Shown: positions 1 through 5,841 of the stretch, in pieces
How positions within the stretch are numbered: position 1 is the stretch's first letter
How the letters are laid out: each line of letters opens with the position of its first letter
IMG/VR virus record: IMGVR_UViG_3300007960_000047
Coordinates: 1 to 42,708 of that record
Origin: a virus
Reading direction: 5' to 3' (one strand)
Length of the DNA: 42,708 nucleotides
The notes under the pieces: generated by a model
The model's input: the letters and a program-made list of their open reading frames with translations, nothing else
The model's database searches: none
Told to the model about the DNA's origin: nothing
Program-made: the position numbers and the translations under genes

Positions 1-2
1 CC

Positions 3-173
3 TTACTGCATGGTGAGAGGCTTAGGGCCCTGCATGATCATGCAAGTGAAACCCATAGCCCTGGCTTGGTTGCGTCCGTTCTCTACTCCTACCCTGTCTG
101 GGAACCACAGTGCTGGCATCCACCTGTCGTCTTGAGTTAGGAGATAGACATACCATCCGTCTGGTCTGTTCAT
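3..173 (-). CDS. hypothetical early protein, 56 aa
   Basis: I do not recognise this protein. It is a 56-residue frame starting MNRPDGWYVY and ending KPLTMQ, rich in aromatic residues and Met. The start is supported by a 4-nt ATGA overlap with the stop of the upstream gene (170-388) and by an AAGGG-type ribosome site inside that gene's last codons, so translation is probably coupled. The tight coupling and ordinary composition argue for a real gene rather than chance. It is the last of the small early-region genes before the window edge. Function unknown. Confidence 0.6.
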   Translation of the reverse strand: MNRPDGWYVYLLTQDDRWMPALWFPDRVGVENGRNQARAMGFTCMIMQGPKPLTMQ

Positions 174-388
174 TTCTTACCCTTCACAATGATGACCTTG
201 CTCAGGTTGGAGTACCGGAGTTCGGCGGTGTCGTCTGGTCCGATGTCATTGATACTGACATAACGCCCATCGTCAGGACTGAAGAAATTCTGGATGATAA
301 AGTCTTTACCATCCGCCCATGCCTGCTTGGCATCCTTCTGGTTACGATAGTCACGACCGTACGCGGGGATGATACTTCCGATATGCAT
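170..388 (-). CDS. hypothetical early protein, 72 aa
   Basis: A small soluble protein starting MHIGSIIPAY and ending KVIIVKGKK; no family recognised. The frame is open further upstream, but the Met at 388 follows AGGAG with a 7-nt spacer. The leader AGGAGTAAACA is almost identical to that before the 400-651 gene, which supports both starts. It contains Asp/Lys-rich central sequence (QKDAKQAWADGKDF) and a hydrophobic basic tail. It probably belongs to the early host-takeover set by position (downstream of the putative genome terminus, upstream of ThyX if the genome continues), but that is inference. Confidence 0.65.
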   Translation of the reverse strand: MHIGSIIPAYGRDYRNQKDAKQAWADGKDFIIQNFFSPDDGRYVSINDIGPDDTAELRYSNLSKVIIVKGKK

Positions 389-399
389 TTGTTTACTCC

Positions 400-651
400 T
401 TACAGGGTGCAGGTTCCAGGTCGGGCCCATGTACGCACGAACCCGGCGTCTACCAGTTCTTCCTTGTAGTCGGGCGGTGTACCGACTGTCCACGCCACCA
501 GACCTCCGTCGTGATCGTTGGCGACACGGATGTCTTGCCAGTCCTCATTAGACAGGAAGTCTTCCATCATCAACAGGTCATCGTTGGTGACGCTGACTGC
601 GTGTCCTTTGTGGATGTGATCAAGGAGACGAGGCATGTTGTTTAGGTTCAT
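400..651 (-). CDS. hypothetical early protein, 83 aa
   Basis: An acidic small protein starting MNLNNMPRLL, with a stretch of Asp/Glu and Met residues in the middle (TNDDLLMMEDFLSNEDW); no family recognised. The chosen start at 651 has AGGAG seven bases upstream, in a leader shared with the next gene. Longer versions of the frame would run into the terminator at 676-698 and are rejected. It lies 11 nt upstream of the 170-388 gene and probably shares its transcript. Function unknown. Confidence 0.65.
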   Translation of the reverse strand: MNLNNMPRLLDHIHKGHAVSVTNDDLLMMEDFLSNEDWQDIRVANDHDGGLVAWTVGTPPDYKEELVDAGFVRTWARPGTCTL

Positions 652-675
652 CTGTTTACTCCTGCTCGGACATAA

Positions 676-698
676 GAAAACCCCGACCACTGCGGGGT
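676..698 (-). terminator. rho-independent terminator, early region
   Basis: On the minus strand a CCCCG/CGGGG stem (extended by one A-T pair) with a 7-nt loop is followed directly by TTTTC. It sits between the tandem-repeat gene (753-1007) and the 400-651 gene. A second hairpin at 702-731 lies just upstream, so the two may act together. Confidence 0.7.
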
Positions 699-701
699 AA
701 T

Positions 702-731
702 GGACTAACATAGGTTTCCCTATGGTAGTCC
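702..731 (-). other. GAAA-tetraloop hairpin
   Basis: On the minus strand a 13-position stem with a single mismatch (GGACTA.CATAGG type arms) closes a GAAA loop. There is no U-tract directly after it, so it may be an RNA-processing or stabilising structure rather than a terminator. It resembles the hairpins at 1388-1415, 1860-1887 and 23395-23427. Confidence 0.55.
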
Positions 732-752
732 TTGGTTTGGGTGTCTGTCTGT

Positions 753-1007
753 TTAGAGAATTGCGATAATCCAGTTGTCACCATCCCGTTCGGCCTTAAA
801 TTCCAGGCCGACAATCCACAAAGTCTGGCATACGGTGACCATTTCATGCGTGGTTCCGCACACAATCTTCTGCACCTTCAAGAGAATTTCGATAACCCAG
901 TTGTTACCGTCCCGTTCGGCCTTAAATTTTAGGCCGACAATCCACAAAGTCTGGCATACGGTGACCATTTCATGCGTGGTTCCGCACACAATCTTCTGCA
1001 CCTTCAT
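753..1007 (-). CDS. tandemly duplicated small early protein, 84 aa
   Basis: The whole protein is two copies of one 42-residue unit (residues 1-42 and 43-84). Each contains KVQKIVCGTTHEMVTVCQ, then LWIVGL, FKAERDG and NW. The copies differ at only five positions (M/L, K/E, N/D, V/I, E/A). Each unit has two cysteines and one histidine. The start at 1007 follows AAAGGA with a 6-nt spacer. Function unknown; the short alternating hydrophobic segments suggest a small beta-rich fold. It lies among early genes and is followed by a hairpin and a terminator. No related family is recognised. Confidence 0.6.
   Translation of the reverse strand: MKVQKIVCGTTHEMVTVCQTLWIVGLKFKAERDGNNWVIEILLKVQKIVCGTTHEMVTVCQTLWIVGLEFKAERDGDNWIIAIL
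756..1007. repeat. 126-bp tandem direct repeat, two copies
   Basis: Positions 756-881 and 882-1007 are near-identical 126-bp units in the same orientation and in frame, forming the coding sequence of the 84-residue protein. They remain very similar at DNA level, including synonymous sites, which suggests a recent duplication or ongoing homogenisation. Confidence 0.85.
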
Positions 1008-1050
1008 GTGATGTCCTTTCGCTGGTTACGCCTTGGATAAGGCTTTCAGG

Positions 1051-1332
1051 TTACTTGTTGCGATCGCGGTAGGCCTGGATCGCCTTGTCTCTGGGTGACA
1101 TACCATCGGCATGGTAGGTCTGCACACCCCGCTGGTAACGCTTGCGGGCATCCGCCTTGCTCACCCGGACACGATCGGGCGTGTCGTGCACAGGCTGTGG
1201 AGAGGGACCGCCAGGCTGTACCCTCGGACTGTGAAGCTCGCCATGTCCCTGATAATCGTATCGGGACCAGATGAGAGGCTGGCATGGGTTCCGGGGACCG
1301 ATCCTCGGCGGGTTGTACTTGACAGGTTGCAT
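1051..1332 (-). CDS. hypothetical early protein, 93 aa
   Basis: Starts MQPVKYNPPRIGPRNPCQ. The N-terminal half is rich in Pro, Arg and His, and the C-terminal half is basic (SKADARKRYQRGVQ, SPRDKAIQAYRDRNK). No family recognised. The Met at 1332 is chosen because GGAG lies five bases upstream; the longer frame from 1371 would enter the hairpins at 1361-1415. A basic, Pro-rich small early protein could bind nucleic acid or a host enzyme, but nothing in the sequence shows which. Confidence 0.55.
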   Translation of the reverse strand: MQPVKYNPPRIGPRNPCQPLIWSRYDYQGHGELHSPRVQPGGPSPQPVHDTPDRVRVSKADARKRYQRGVQTYHADGMSPRDKAIQAYRDRNK

Positions 1333-1383
1333 GGTAACTCCGGACTGTTGACACAACGATAGCCCCGACATTCGGGGGCCTGG

Positions 1384-1415
1384 AAAACTACCCTGTGTAT
1401 TTCTACGCAGGATAG
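1384..1415 (-). terminator. GAAA-loop hairpin with U-tract, probable terminator
   Basis: On the minus strand the arms CTATCCTGCGTA and TACACAGGGTAG (one mismatch, one G-U pair) close a GAAA loop and are followed by TTTTCC. It is a diverged copy of the hairpin at 1860-1887, with the flanking TTAACCAT also conserved. Confidence 0.6.
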
Positions 1416-1669
1416 GTTAATGGTTAATGAAACGATTCTCGACCGTGTGACGCTTGCGTTGCATCGGTACGCTGTCACCGAATCCGAATCATTCGGGGGA
1501 TGGTCCTGCTACGGATCGCCCCGGCCCGGTCATCGGCAACTACCCTAGATCCACGGCCAGATCTACCCTGTACAGGGAATTCGCATCGGCAACGCTAGAT
1601 TACCATGCCCGCCGGAGGGAATCGGGAATAAGTCTCCGGTTCGGTGGTCCCGCTAGTCTGCTACGCTCC

Positions 1670-1824
1670 GGCCCAGTCTCGGGACATCCGAACAATCCGG
1701 ATGGCCCAGTCTCGGGACGCTGACACAAGCGTATAGCCTAGCATCGGCACGGTCGCCATATGTCGATAGACTTTGCATCCGTCTAGCCTACCCAATTCCG
1801 GGACATTCGGCCCAGTTTCGGGGA
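1670..1824. repeat. GGCCCAGT(C/T)TCGGG repeats, three copies
   Basis: Copies start at 1670, 1703 and 1809, all in the same orientation. The first two are identical over 15 bases; the third has one change. They lie in non-coding DNA next to the ATCGGG array. Confidence 0.7.
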
Positions 1825-1859
1825 GTCTATCGGGATCGGGCAGTCGTCCGCCCGTAATG

Positions 1860-1887
1860 CTACCCTCGGTATTTCTACCGATGGTAG
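1860..1887 (-). other. GAAA-tetraloop hairpin after first early gene
   Basis: On the minus strand the arms CTACCATCGGTA and TACCGAGGGTAG pair over 12 positions with one A-G mismatch around a GAAA loop. It starts just downstream of the 1895-2272 gene. No U-tract follows, so an RNase III-type processing or mRNA-stabilising role is as likely as termination. Confidence 0.55.
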
Positions 1888-1894
1888 CTGATGG

Positions 1895-2272
1895 TTAATC
1901 GTTGCCGCCGATCGGGACCCAACGCGTTGCTCCACCGACCTTGGCATCAATGATCTGCCCGGCGTGCCGTTCGTACCCGTCTGAGCACTGAATCCGGACA
2001 CCATAGACCTTAGACTTAAGGTCCGGTTCCGCCTTGCAAGCGGCATGCAGAGCGTACACAAAGGAACCGATAGGGTATTCGGCATTGCCTTTACCCACGC
2101 TCGGTGCTCCCTTGTCGGTATATCCCTTGAAATCGTAGCCTAGCCAGTTTAGGGAACCAATAACTTCCGGACTGACCTTTTCCCCGACCTTTGCATAGGT
2201 CGCCTTTGCTGCCGCAAACGCCGCGACGTTTGCCAGATCCTTACCATTGCACGATTCAATCTTAGTGGGCAT
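1895..2272 (-). CDS. hypothetical early protein, 125 aa
   Basis: The first gene after the putative genome terminus in the direction of transcription, so probably among the first expressed. It starts MPTKIESCNGKDLANVAA, with an Ala/Lys-rich helix at residues 12-32, and ends GGATRWVPIGGND. It has three Cys and several aromatic residues but no recognised domain, signal peptide or membrane segment. The start follows AAAGGAT with a 6-nt spacer. A GAAA hairpin follows the stop. A role in host takeover is guessed from position only. Confidence 0.6.
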   Translation of the reverse strand: MPTKIESCNGKDLANVAAFAAAKATYAKVGEKVSPEVIGSLNWLGYDFKGYTDKGAPSVGKGNAEYPIGSFVYALHAACKAEPDLKSKVYGVRIQCSDGYERHAGQIIDAKVGGATRWVPIGGND

Positions 2273-2554
2273 TTTCCTATCCTTTCCTATCGGGTCCTAT
2301 CGGGACGATACACTCGCCCCACTATCTAAACGGGACGGTGAGTTTTCACTCACGCAGCCCGTAGGATTTTTTTACGACATATCCGGATCATGCGTGCCAT
2401 CGGTGAAGCCTCCTATCGGGTCCGGCTCATCCGTCCCTACCATTCAAACGCAGCCCACCGTCCACACTCACGCAATCCGACAAGAAAATCCGACAGATTC
2501 CACACTTGAGACTGAGTCTCAATTGCAATCGGACAAATAGCAACCCCCAATTTT

Positions 2555-2582
2555 AGGGTAACCACTATAGGGTAACCACTAT
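2555..2582 (+). promoter_or_regulatory. 14-bp tandem repeat with plus-strand T7-promoter core
   Basis: AGGGTAACCACTAT is repeated perfectly at 2555-2568 and 2569-2582. The junction creates CACTATAGGG on the plus strand, identical to the -7 to +3 core of the T7 class III promoter. The upstream half does not resemble the T7 consensus. It would direct transcription towards the terminase end, opposite to all the genes. Confidence 0.3.
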
Positions 2583-2647
2583 CGGGGACCATCCTATCAC
2601 CCCCCACAATCGGGACACCCGTACCCAAACGAGGGACCATCCGACCA

Positions 2648-2720
2648 CCCACCGAAATCGGGGGGTCTCCAAAGTATAGCACAGATGCTATAGCCTGGAG
2701 ACCCCCCAGTATCGGGTGGG
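2648..2720. repeat. large palindrome (hairpin/cruciform)
   Basis: A perfect 12-bp stem (2660-2671 with 2696-2707, GGGGGGTCTCCA type) encloses a 3x3 internal loop, a 7-bp stem (TATAGCA/TGCTATA) and a CAGA loop. Outside it, CCCACC (2648-2653) can pair with GGTGGG (2715-2720) across a further internal loop. Either strand can form it. It lies in the probable terminus and could be a terminator, a concatemer-processing site or an origin element. Confidence 0.8.
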
Positions 2721-2765
2721 GCTATGGGGGGGCAGGTGGGTTGCTTTTAGTTCAGTATCCCGCCA

Positions 2766-2813
2766 TAATGTGCCGGATGTAAATTTGACACGACGTAATG
2801 TGCCGGATGTAAA
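2766..2813. repeat. 18-bp direct repeat, 30-bp period
   Basis: TAATGTGCCGGATGTAAA occurs perfectly at 2766-2783 and 2796-2813. The 30-bp period places the copies on nearly the same face of the helix, as in paired protein-binding sites. TTGACA lies between the copies on the plus strand, but I do not see a convincing matching -10. Confidence 0.75.
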
Positions 2814-2975
2814 ATCTAGGAGGTGTTACCACATATGGTGGCTACAGGCTCGACATTTGACACTAGACACTATTTGTGGTGCCTTGGGTTTCCCCAGACC
2901 CCTTCCCCTAGGTATAGACATCTGACACTATTGTAGTAGACATATGTAGTAGTAGTCATTGTGAATAATCTGACC

Positions 2976-2986
2976 GGGGGGGGGGG
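2976..2986. repeat. 11-nt G homopolymer
   Basis: Eleven consecutive G residues (C on the transcribed minus strand) lie about 17 nt downstream of the 3003-3016 promoter core. The length may vary or be miscounted by sequencing. Confidence 0.7.
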
Positions 2987-2997
2987 ATACTTAGGCC

Positions 2998-3022
2998 CTT
3001 TCTCCTATAGTTATCCAACAGA
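2998..3022 (-). promoter_or_regulatory. T7-like phage promoter, phiOR position
   Basis: The minus strand reads GGATAACTATAGGA at 3016-3003, identical over 14 bases to the site near 41740 and sharing AACTATAGGA with the site near 28490. T7 promoters contain CTATAGG at the same place around +1. It lies just after the large terminase gene, as phiOR does in T7, and would transcribe the terminus and early genes. Confidence 0.7.
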
Positions 3023-3046
3023 CGTAAAGCATTTACCCACAGTCAC

Positions 3047-4750
3047 TTACAACCTCCTCCAACTAGACCTCTTCTTACCCCTATGTACCGTAGTTCTACT
3101 CAGATAATTGTCCTTCCTCCGTGTCCTACCGTGAGCCTCTCTATCCCACGCTGCCAGTTCATCTTCCTTCCGTTTCTGTTCCTGCTCCAGTTGCATCTTG
3201 TCCAGATCCCTGAACATGTGTCCGGTGAACAGGCTACACACACCAGCCAGAGATTCAATCCGGTCATCGTGCCTCAGGCATCCCCTATCCCTGGTGACAT
3301 GGGTCAACTGGTACGCAGACTCCACATCCTTCAGACACAGGGGGTCGATAACCAACCGGTGACTGGTCAACACAGGTTCCAGTACGTCACAGATCCACGG
3401 TTCCTTACTCCCACGCTTAGCAGCCTTGGGTGCGTCCTCCACACCGATACCCAACCCCAGTTCTTCGTTCACCACCCTAGCCAAGTGAGTGGTGTACATA
3501 CCGTCACCATAGTCAGGCTCCACAACAATCCTGTTCACCTTACAGCGTTCAGCAATCTGTGCCAACTTCCGCAGGGTAGCCCCATCGTACCCACCGTCCA
3601 GTCCACCCCAGGCAGGAACCCGGATAAGACCATCCAGCATGTACCCTACCGCGTACCCAACCTCATCCTTCCCTCGTCCAGCCGGGTCCACCCACATCAC
3701 CTTGTCCGTGTAGGATTCCCACTCCGGTGAGACAAAGCCATGCTCATAGTACCGATCGTTACCGATACCCGGTGACTCCATCCCCTGTAGTGCCTTCACA
3801 TTCGCGTACACAATCCGCTTAGGCCCAACATCCGGGTCCACGTTATGCACGATAATGTCCCGCAGTTTTAACGGGAACCTACCCTCATCCGACAGCGTAG
3901 GATCCAGCATACGCTGCAACTGGTACCGGCTGGGACTGAGAGCCTTCACCTCCAGCAACTTCTCGATAGGCCAACGCTCAGGATAGGTAGCGTCCCCAGG
4001 CACAGCCTGACCACTCTCCAGTGCATCCCTGAGCCACGGAGCCAAGATCCACATACACCCGACACCACTCCCGTCATCCTCCGTAGGATCTGGATACTGT
4101 GCGGGAATACGGATACCGTTGTACCCCATGTCCTTCACCACATCCACCAGCACAGCCTCCACACTCTGGAAGGTGCCGATAACGGTGATGGTCCCACCGG
4201 GGTTCACCACGTCCTCGTACTCGTAGATCTTCTCCTTGATCTTGTCCCGAGCCTCCACCGTCCGACTGTTCTCCGGTGTCTCCAGATCGTCAGCGATAAT
4301 GTGGTCTACGTGACTACCGGTCACCATGCTGGCCAGACCGTACGCAGCCAGACTGGGGTCCTTATCCGCATACGTACGGTTACTCAACACTAGCCGCAAC
4401 TGTCCCCACAGGTCGTCCCCATCCGGCCTCATCTCAGCCAGATACGGACTGGACTCAATCAACTTCTTTACGAACCCCACGATCTTGGTAGCGTGCAACT
4501 GCGTACCCGCCTGCACCAGCACGGTGGCATTGGGGTTCCGCTTAAAGTACCAGCAGATCAGGGCAGCGATCAACAGCGTCTTCCCGAAGTTCCGCATAGC
4601 AAACAGTGCCCTGCGTTCCCCAGCGTTCTGAATCCACCGGGCTGTCTCAATCTGGATAGGGTGGGGTTCAATATTCAGACAGTCCCATATCAAGTGCATG
4701 AAAAAAGCGAAATCTTCTTTCATGGCTTTTTGAATCTCGGCTTCAGTCAT
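3047..4750 (-). CDS. terminase large subunit (T7 gp19-like)
   Basis: The ATPase-nuclease motor that packages concatemeric DNA into the procapsid through the portal. The 567 residues compare with about 586 in T7 gp19. The N-terminal ATPase has a Walker A-like AMRNFGKT (residues 51-58) and Walker B IIADDLET (151-158). The C-terminal RNase H-like nuclease shows VDPAGRGKD (acidic residue D355), VEPDYGDG (E411, D413) and HDDRIES (D495/D496). A highly basic tail ends SSWRRL. The start has GGAGG four bases upstream. It is the last late gene, followed by a phage promoter and the probable genome end, matching T7 order. It works with the small subunit at 4890-5105. Confidence 0.96.
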   Translation of the reverse strand: MTEAEIQKAMKEDFAFFMHLIWDCLNIEPHPIQIETARWIQNAGERRALFAMRNFGKTLLIAALICWYFKRNPNATVLVQAGTQLHATKIVGFVKKLIESSPYLAEMRPDGDDLWGQLRLVLSNRTYADKDPSLAAYGLASMVTGSHVDHIIADDLETPENSRTVEARDKIKEKIYEYEDVVNPGGTITVIGTFQSVEAVLVDVVKDMGYNGIRIPAQYPDPTEDDGSGVGCMWILAPWLRDALESGQAVPGDATYPERWPIEKLLEVKALSPSRYQLQRMLDPTLSDEGRFPLKLRDIIVHNVDPDVGPKRIVYANVKALQGMESPGIGNDRYYEHGFVSPEWESYTDKVMWVDPAGRGKDEVGYAVGYMLDGLIRVPAWGGLDGGYDGATLRKLAQIAERCKVNRIVVEPDYGDGMYTTHLARVVNEELGLGIGVEDAPKAAKRGSKEPWICDVLEPVLTSHRLVIDPLCLKDVESAYQLTHVTRDRGCLRHDDRIESLAGVCSLFTGHMFRDLDKMQLEQEQKRKEDELAAWDREAHGRTRRKDNYLSRTTVHRGKKRSSWRRL

Positions 4751-4852
4751 AATTCCTCCAGCATTCGTTTTAAGGCCCCTAGAAGCCCCGCTAAGAGCTT
4801 CTGGGACATAATAGGACTACGGACCCCAGTAGACCCTAGAATCGCTTACAGA

Positions 4853-4873
4853 CGATCCTAGAGCCTCTGAGAG
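4853..4873. repeat. intergenic repeat, copy A (terL side)
   Basis: Twenty-one bases starting CGATCCTAGAGCCTCTGAG, matching positions 5214-5234 with two differences. It lies in the 139-nt spacer between the small and large terminase genes. The same spacer has an AGAAGC/GCTTCT hairpin near 4791-4812 and CGGACCCCAG, which is the inverse of a sequence near 5174. Confidence 0.7.
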
Positions 4874-4889
4874 CAATAGGTAGGATTAC

Positions 4890-5105
4890 CTACCCCTCCG
4901 CCACCTGCATACGGAGGTGCTTAGCCGCCTTCAGCAGGGTGGGGTTAATGTCTGACTCAGGGATGTCCGCAGGCTCTTGGATACCTTGGTCCTTTAGAAA
5001 CTTGACAATCTGCTCCAGTTCCTTAGGGTCCAGAGTCTCGTCCCCATCCAGACGCTGGCAGATATACTCACAGAAGGAAGCAAAGACTTTCTCAGCCTTG
5101 GTCAT
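4890..5105 (-). CDS. terminase small subunit (T7 gp18-like), putative
   Basis: A short, largely helical acidic protein of 71 residues (MTKAEKVFASFCEYICQRLDG, then DPKELEQIVKFLKDQGI) immediately upstream of the large terminase. T7 gp18 is 89 residues and holds the same place. Small terminase subunits form rings that recognise the packaging site and regulate the motor. There is no clear helix-turn-helix, so the call rests on position, size and composition. The start has AAGGAG with a 6-nt spacer. Structured spacers with shared repeats flank the gene on both sides, which is unusual and may bear on its expression or on DNA recognition. Confidence 0.7.
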   Translation of the reverse strand: MTKAEKVFASFCEYICQRLDGDETLDPKELEQIVKFLKDQGIQEPADIPESDINPTLLKAAKHLRMQVAEG

Positions 5106-5127
5106 ATCGTTCTCCTTGCTAGATACC

Positions 5128-5234
5128 CTCTCAGAGCCTCTAGGATGCCCTGTACGGGCTTTCAGCAGTCAACTGGGGTCCGAACCCCAGAAAAGGCTAA
5201 AACGCCTGAGAGGCGATCCTAGGGCGTCTGAGAG
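5128..5234 (-). repeat. structured spacer upstream of terS: inverted repeats and hairpins
   Basis: Copy B (5214-5234) and an inverted copy C (5128-5147) of the repeat seen at 4853 can pair as long arms. Between them on the minus strand are CGCCT-CTC-AGGCG followed by TTTTAG (5199-5215, a short terminator-like hairpin) and a perfect 7-bp CTGGGGT/ACCCCAG stem with a TCGG loop (5173-5190). This could end or attenuate transcription into the terminase genes, or form a processing site. Confidence 0.6.
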
Positions 5235-5247
5235 GATGTCAGTATTT

Positions 5248-5841
5248 TTACTTACCGATTCCCTGCTTAGCCACCAGACGGGCCACACCCTGAGCCACAG
5301 CCTTATCACCCTTACGGATGATCTCCTGCTGGGCCAGGATATCCTTGGTCATGGTGACGGGGATTTCGGCGTTCTCGATCGTTTCGAGAGCGATGTCCAC
5401 ACCCTTCTTACGTCCGTTAAGCCATCCACCAATAACTCCCAGCAGACCAGAGAGGCCAACAGCAACAGGAGCGTAGGGGCCTCCGAAGATCGCCCCCACA
5501 GTAGTACCGACCTCTCCAATTGCCAGTAGAGCATTTCCAACTGACTCACCTTCGCTCAACTCCAGAGTAGCCAGCCGCTCACGCAGCAGGGGAAGTTCGG
5601 ACTCCATACGGTCGAGGTAGGCATCCAGCCGTACCTTCACCTCAGCAGCGTCCTGCTTAACGCTATCAGGCACAGCGGGGTTATCCAGAATCTCATCCAC
5701 CTTCTGCAACAGATCCTCCACACGGGTGATCTCCTGCTCGTAGGTGGCAATGTTGTTGGACACCCCACGCACTTCGGCACCCGTGCAGCCAACCAGCAGC
5801 ACCATAAGTACCAGTAGAATCAACAGATTACGAATCTTCAT
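5248..5841 (-). CDS. lipoprotein with spanin-like topology, putative u-spanin
   Basis: A 197-residue protein beginning MKIRNLLILLVLMVLLVGC, a lipoprotein signal peptide with lipobox LVGC (Cys19). Residues about 28-98 are charged and heptad-like, probably coiled coil. Residues about 103-141 are Gly/Ala-rich and hydrophobic and could span a membrane once or twice, followed by a charged tail. Outer-membrane lipid anchor plus inner-membrane segment is the layout of unimolecular spanins, which fuse the two membranes at the end of lysis. The tail is longer than usual, so a holin-like or other lysis role is possible. The start at 5841 follows AGAGGA; the longer frame lacks a ribosome site. It overlaps the preceding gene by 14 nt. 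Confidence 0.5.
   Translation of the reverse strand: MKIRNLLILLVLMVLLVGCTGAEVRGVSNNIATYEQEITRVEDLLQKVDEILDNPAVPDSVKQDAAEVKVRLDAYLDRMESELPLLRERLATLELSEGESVGNALLAIGEVGTTVGAIFGGPYAPVAVGLSGLLGVIGGWLNGRKKGVDIALETIENAEIPVTMTKDILAQQEIIRKGDKAVAQGVARLVAKQGIGK

Larger units (their letters stand above)
1333..1894. other. 562-nt non-coding spacer with hairpins and repeats
   Basis: No convincing gene on either strand. It holds two related hairpins (1384-1415 and 1860-1887), a small CCCCGA/TCGGGG hairpin near 1361-1377, three copies of GGCCCAGT(C/T)TCGGG (1670, 1703, 1809) and several ATCGGG or CATCGGC motifs. It separates the first early gene (1895-2272) from the rest and probably carries transcription or RNA-processing signals. 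I could not define a convincing host -10/-35 promoter in it. Confidence 0.6.
1621..2716. repeat. scattered ATCGGG short-repeat array
   Basis: ATCGGG occurs on the plus strand at 1621, 1829, 1835, 1911, 2289, 2299, 2415, 2581, 2609, 2657 and 2711: eleven times in about 1.1 kb. Several copies are extended to CCTATCGGG (2286, 2296, 2412). The array sits beside the putative genome end. T7 and T3 are known to carry arrays of a short repeat next to their terminal repeats; equivalence here is inferred. Confidence 0.6.
2273..3046. other. 774-nt non-coding region, probable genome terminus
   Basis: No gene is supported here. In transcription order it lies after the large terminase and before the first small early gene, where a T7-like genome begins and ends. 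It contains a phage promoter (3003-3016), an 11-G tract, a 30-bp-spaced direct repeat, a large palindrome (2648-2720), a 14-bp tandem repeat and part of the ATCGGG array. If this is a T7-type phage, the terminal repeat was probably collapsed in assembly and lies here. Confidence 0.6.

Noticed and set aside
1454-1723. 89-codon plus-strand frame in the early spacer
   Set aside because: Plus strand in an otherwise minus-strand genome, no ribosome site, and covers repeat sequence.
2437-2682. 81-codon minus-strand frame in the terminus
   Set aside because: It is built from the short-repeat and palindrome sequence, has no ribosome site and odd composition (Gly/Val/Pro repeats).
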